Source: Mesostigma viride (lineage: Eukaryota > Streptophyta > Mesostigmatophyceae > Mesostigmatales > Mesostigmataceae). From it: a stretch of 64,000 nucleotides of DNA. The DNA is taken from positions 742,576 through 806,575 of the forward strand of contig RPFO01000104.1 of NCBI GenBank assembly GCA_009746045.1, written 5' to 3'. The translations under genes were made by a program, and so were the position numbers. Of the stretch, positions 61,523-64,000 are shown piece after piece (positions within the stretch are counted from its first letter, which is position 1; each line of letters begins with the position of its first letter). The notes under the pieces were generated by a model. It was given only the letters and a program-made list of their open reading frames with translations. It was not told the DNA's origin and did not search any database.

Positions 61523-63750
61523 TTGGAAGCATTAGCTCAGCCCCAAGGCACCAAATTGTCTGCCAACCCTCCCGCTCTGAGGTCAAGATTGGCAGTCGCC
61601 TTGCAAGCATTACACAGGTCACATAAGCAACAAGCTGCTGTGGCCGCAGGGTTGGCAAAAGTCTCAGCTGTGTGCACTAGTCAGGACCCCTGGACCCTGG
61701 CAATAGACACTCAGGCACAGGTCAGTGTGATCAGTGCACAAGCCATCCCTGGTCTTGAGATTGCACCTTCATTTTGGGCACGGGTGCAGGATTTCTCAGG
61801 CCAAAGCTCACTGGATGTAGTGGGACAAGTGATGCTCCCTATACTTGGTATTCAGACACCCTTCCAGGTGGTGGAGGGGTACTCTGGTAACACCTTGTTG
61901 GGGGAACCTTTTGTATCCTATCCTGGGGTGCTTATCTCAGCTAATGAGCTCAGTGTCACAGGGGTGGGTGCAGTTCCTCTGGACCACTTTAAAATCCCTC
62001 TCTCCAGTATTGTCCCTGGTATGGATGCTGTCATCAAGGCAGTCAACACTCAGTATGCACCAGGGGAGATCCCTGATCTGGACAAGTTAGTGCACAGCCA
62101 GTTCCTCCATCCCTCAGCCTTTGGGCTGGGTAAGTGGGACATAGCCATGCACTCACCCCACCAAATCTCCCACGTCATACAAGAATGCAAAACACAAAAA
62201 GGGTTTACCAAGTGGCTGATGGCCATTGTCCACCAAGCCAGGCAGGAATGGGTCCTGCCCAACCCCAAAAACCCTCAATACAAACCGCCTGTCACCCCTT
62301 CATGGGACGTGCCAGAGGGAGCCAAAAAGCTCAGATTAAAATTTGTTCTCAAACAAAAACCACAAAAAGTGGGCTCCCCAATCTTCCATGCCAGACCATG
62401 TGTCACAGAATTAAAGGGGACCTCCACACTGCCAAAAGGGGAAACATACACACCTGGGCTGCAACAAACCTCACTCAGGATCATGCTCTCCCTCTTCCTC
62501 CACAACCTCAATGCAGGCCAAGACTATGTCTGCAAAGCCACTGATATTAAAAGGGCCTTCCTCAGGGGGGACCCAGAAAAGGCTGAATCTGTGTGGAAAG
62601 GGAAGGTGTACGTGGTAGACACCCCAGCTGTGTGGAAACCTTATATTGATGAGCCCCACCTTATCATCAACATTGGGGTGGAAGGGCTTGTCAGTGCCCC
62701 AAAAATTTTCAGAGACTCAGCAGAGGAAGTATTCAAAAAGCTCAAGGCCACGTATGATGACCTGGACCCATGCTTTTTTGTTGTACCCACCCCCTCTGGA
62801 CTGCTGTTCTTTGTGTGGCATGGAGATGACCAACTCATTTGTGGGCCTAGAGCTGAGGTGGAAACCTTTATTCAGCAGGTCCAGGAATCATATGAGATTG
62901 GCAAACAGGTGGAATTGAGCACAACCCCCATCCAGTTCTGTGGCATCATGTTGCAGCTGCATAGGCAGCCAGATCAGTGGGTCTGCTCTCTCTCCCCTCC
63001 TGCAGAATATATCCAAGATTGTCTAGATCTGCTGCAGGACAACTACCTCCCCTTACATATGTGTGCCACTGTTCAGGGCAAACTGGGGTGGTGGTCAGCC
63101 ATCTGTGGGGCTCCCTTAGCTGTCATCAGCAGGGTCACCCATGATGTTCTAGTCAAGATCAAATGCAGTCACATCAGGAAGTTGGTCAATGACTGTCCCC
63201 CCCTCATCCTCCATGGCCTGAATCTGATGGAAGACATCCACATCCAATGTGTCATGGACAGCTCCATGGAGAGCAGAACAATCAATCAGATGGGGGCACG
63301 GGAATCAGGGCTGTTTTTTCTCACCAACAGGTCAGATTACATGTCCCTCACTTCCTGGTACAGCAGGCTACACCGCAGAAAACCTGGCAGCAGCAACTCA
63401 GCTGAATGTCGTGCTGTGGTGTCTGCTGCATTGCATGCTCGTTCCCTGCAGCACATGCTCACCTGGCTACAAACCCAGGCAGGCAGCACATGCAATGTCA
63501 TCTCACATCTCTATACTGACAGCCAATCTGTGATCAGTTTTCTAACCAAGAAATCTGTTTCTGCTGCTGTCCACACTGACTGGATTGGGTGATCCTCAAA
63601 CAGGAGGCCACCTATTTTTCCAGCTGGACTCATGTGGATGATGAGGACAACCCAGCAGACGCTCTCACGAAGCTGCGGGATGCTGCTGGCCAACAGTACC
63701 AGCTCCTCTTTCAGAACATGAACCCCTATGATATCAGAGTCAGTGTTTGA
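61523..63750 (+). CDS. Protease, reverse transcriptase and RNase H of the second element
   Basis: Frame 2 from about 61500; no ATG near, so probably translated by frameshift or as part of a polyprotein. Order: a retropepsin-like WTLAIDTQAQVSVIS...LLGEPFV (about 61690-61910); RT with KPQKVG, ATDIKRAFL (first Asp), NIGVEGLVSAPKIF, and FVWHGDDQLI (catalytic Asp pair; Copia usually has YVDD); and Copia-type RNase H (MDSSMESR, SSNSAECRAVV, YTDSQSVISFL). A frame change at about 63580-63595 leads to VDDEDNPADALTK, the usual end, stop 63750. Close to intact otherwise. Confidence 0.8.
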
Positions 63751-64000
63751 ATAAATGACTGGCCATAGCACAGTACACAACCACCACACCCCCTTACCAC
63801 AGCGATAGCTGCTGGGCGCCATAAAATTCAACACATTCGTTGTGGGGTGTGAGTGCTGGCTAGGTCAGATTTGTATCCATTTGCAGCTTGAGGACACAAG
63901 CTTTGTATCCATTTACTTAATGTGTGCTTCAGTACCTGGCCAAACCAGCCAGCTGTGTACACCTTATTTAATGTGCAATATAACACCTGGCCAGAACAGC
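63751..64000. other. 3' flank of the second element
   Basis: No gene. Two TTTGTATCCATTT copies and a CCTGGCCAAACCAGCC / CCTGGCCAGAACAG pair are seen; this may be the start of an LTR, but the window ends. Confidence 0.4.

Overview
This window looks like a eukaryotic (protist or alga-like) chromosome segment that carries a large DNA virus insertion. I base this on four things. (1) Bases 1-30.6 kb are packed with short-spaced genes on both strands, including a poxvirus-D6-like SF2 helicase/ATPase (DEVQ box, SGTPG, QxxxRxxR-type motif VI), an OTU protease fused to a very long coiled-coil protein, a BRO/KilA-N-like protein, and a family of proteins with an N-terminal Cys-Cys-Cys-x2-His motif. That style fits nucleocytoviruses. 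(2) A Copia-type LTR retrotransposon with perfect target-site duplications sits inside one of these genes. (3) Two genes at 39-46 kb have clear GT-AG introns. (4) From 48.1 kb onward only repeats are seen: LINE, MITE-like and LTR elements typical of nuclear DNA. I cannot name the species or the viral family.

Layout. 1-8.4 kb: helicase remnant, membrane proteins, Rieske oxygenase and small virion-type or unknown proteins. 8.4-15.7 kb: one gene split by a 4,988-bp non-autonomous Copia element (9674-14661). 15.7-18.8 kb: a protein with 34-residue repeats and two unknown genes. 18.8-23.7 kb: the giant OTU protein. 23.7-30.6 kb: the Cys-His family (F-box and J-domain versions), membrane and unknown proteins, and a BRO/KilA-N-like gene with flanking gene fragments. 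30.6-37.1 kb: larger genes with zinc-binding modules (MYND, C2C2), arranged in divergent pairs with heat-shock-element-like promoters and a shared GCCATAGCC 5' motif. 33.9-34.8 kb: a foldback element with 52-bp tandem repeats. 37388-48087: a nearly perfect 10.7-kb palindrome with three genes per arm (unknown, acidic C2C2 zinc protein, RING/TRAF protein). 48.1-57.4 kb: repeat-rich host-like DNA. 57.4-64 kb: a second, divergent Copia-related element with the unusual order Gag-integrase-protease-RT-RNase H.

Many genes are broken by one-base losses in G or C runs. The two palindrome arms differ at three such runs, and each gene keeps its frame at the differing run in one arm. I therefore suspect consensus error for many of these breaks, but true decay of an endogenous virus cannot be excluded from sequence alone.

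How the genes may work together (inference): transcription and helicase functions, ubiquitin-pathway factors (F-box, OTU, RING/TRAF, possible UBA-like tail), and zinc-binding regulators under stress-like and cell-cycle-like promoter elements suggest a virus that manipulates host proteostasis and the cell cycle.
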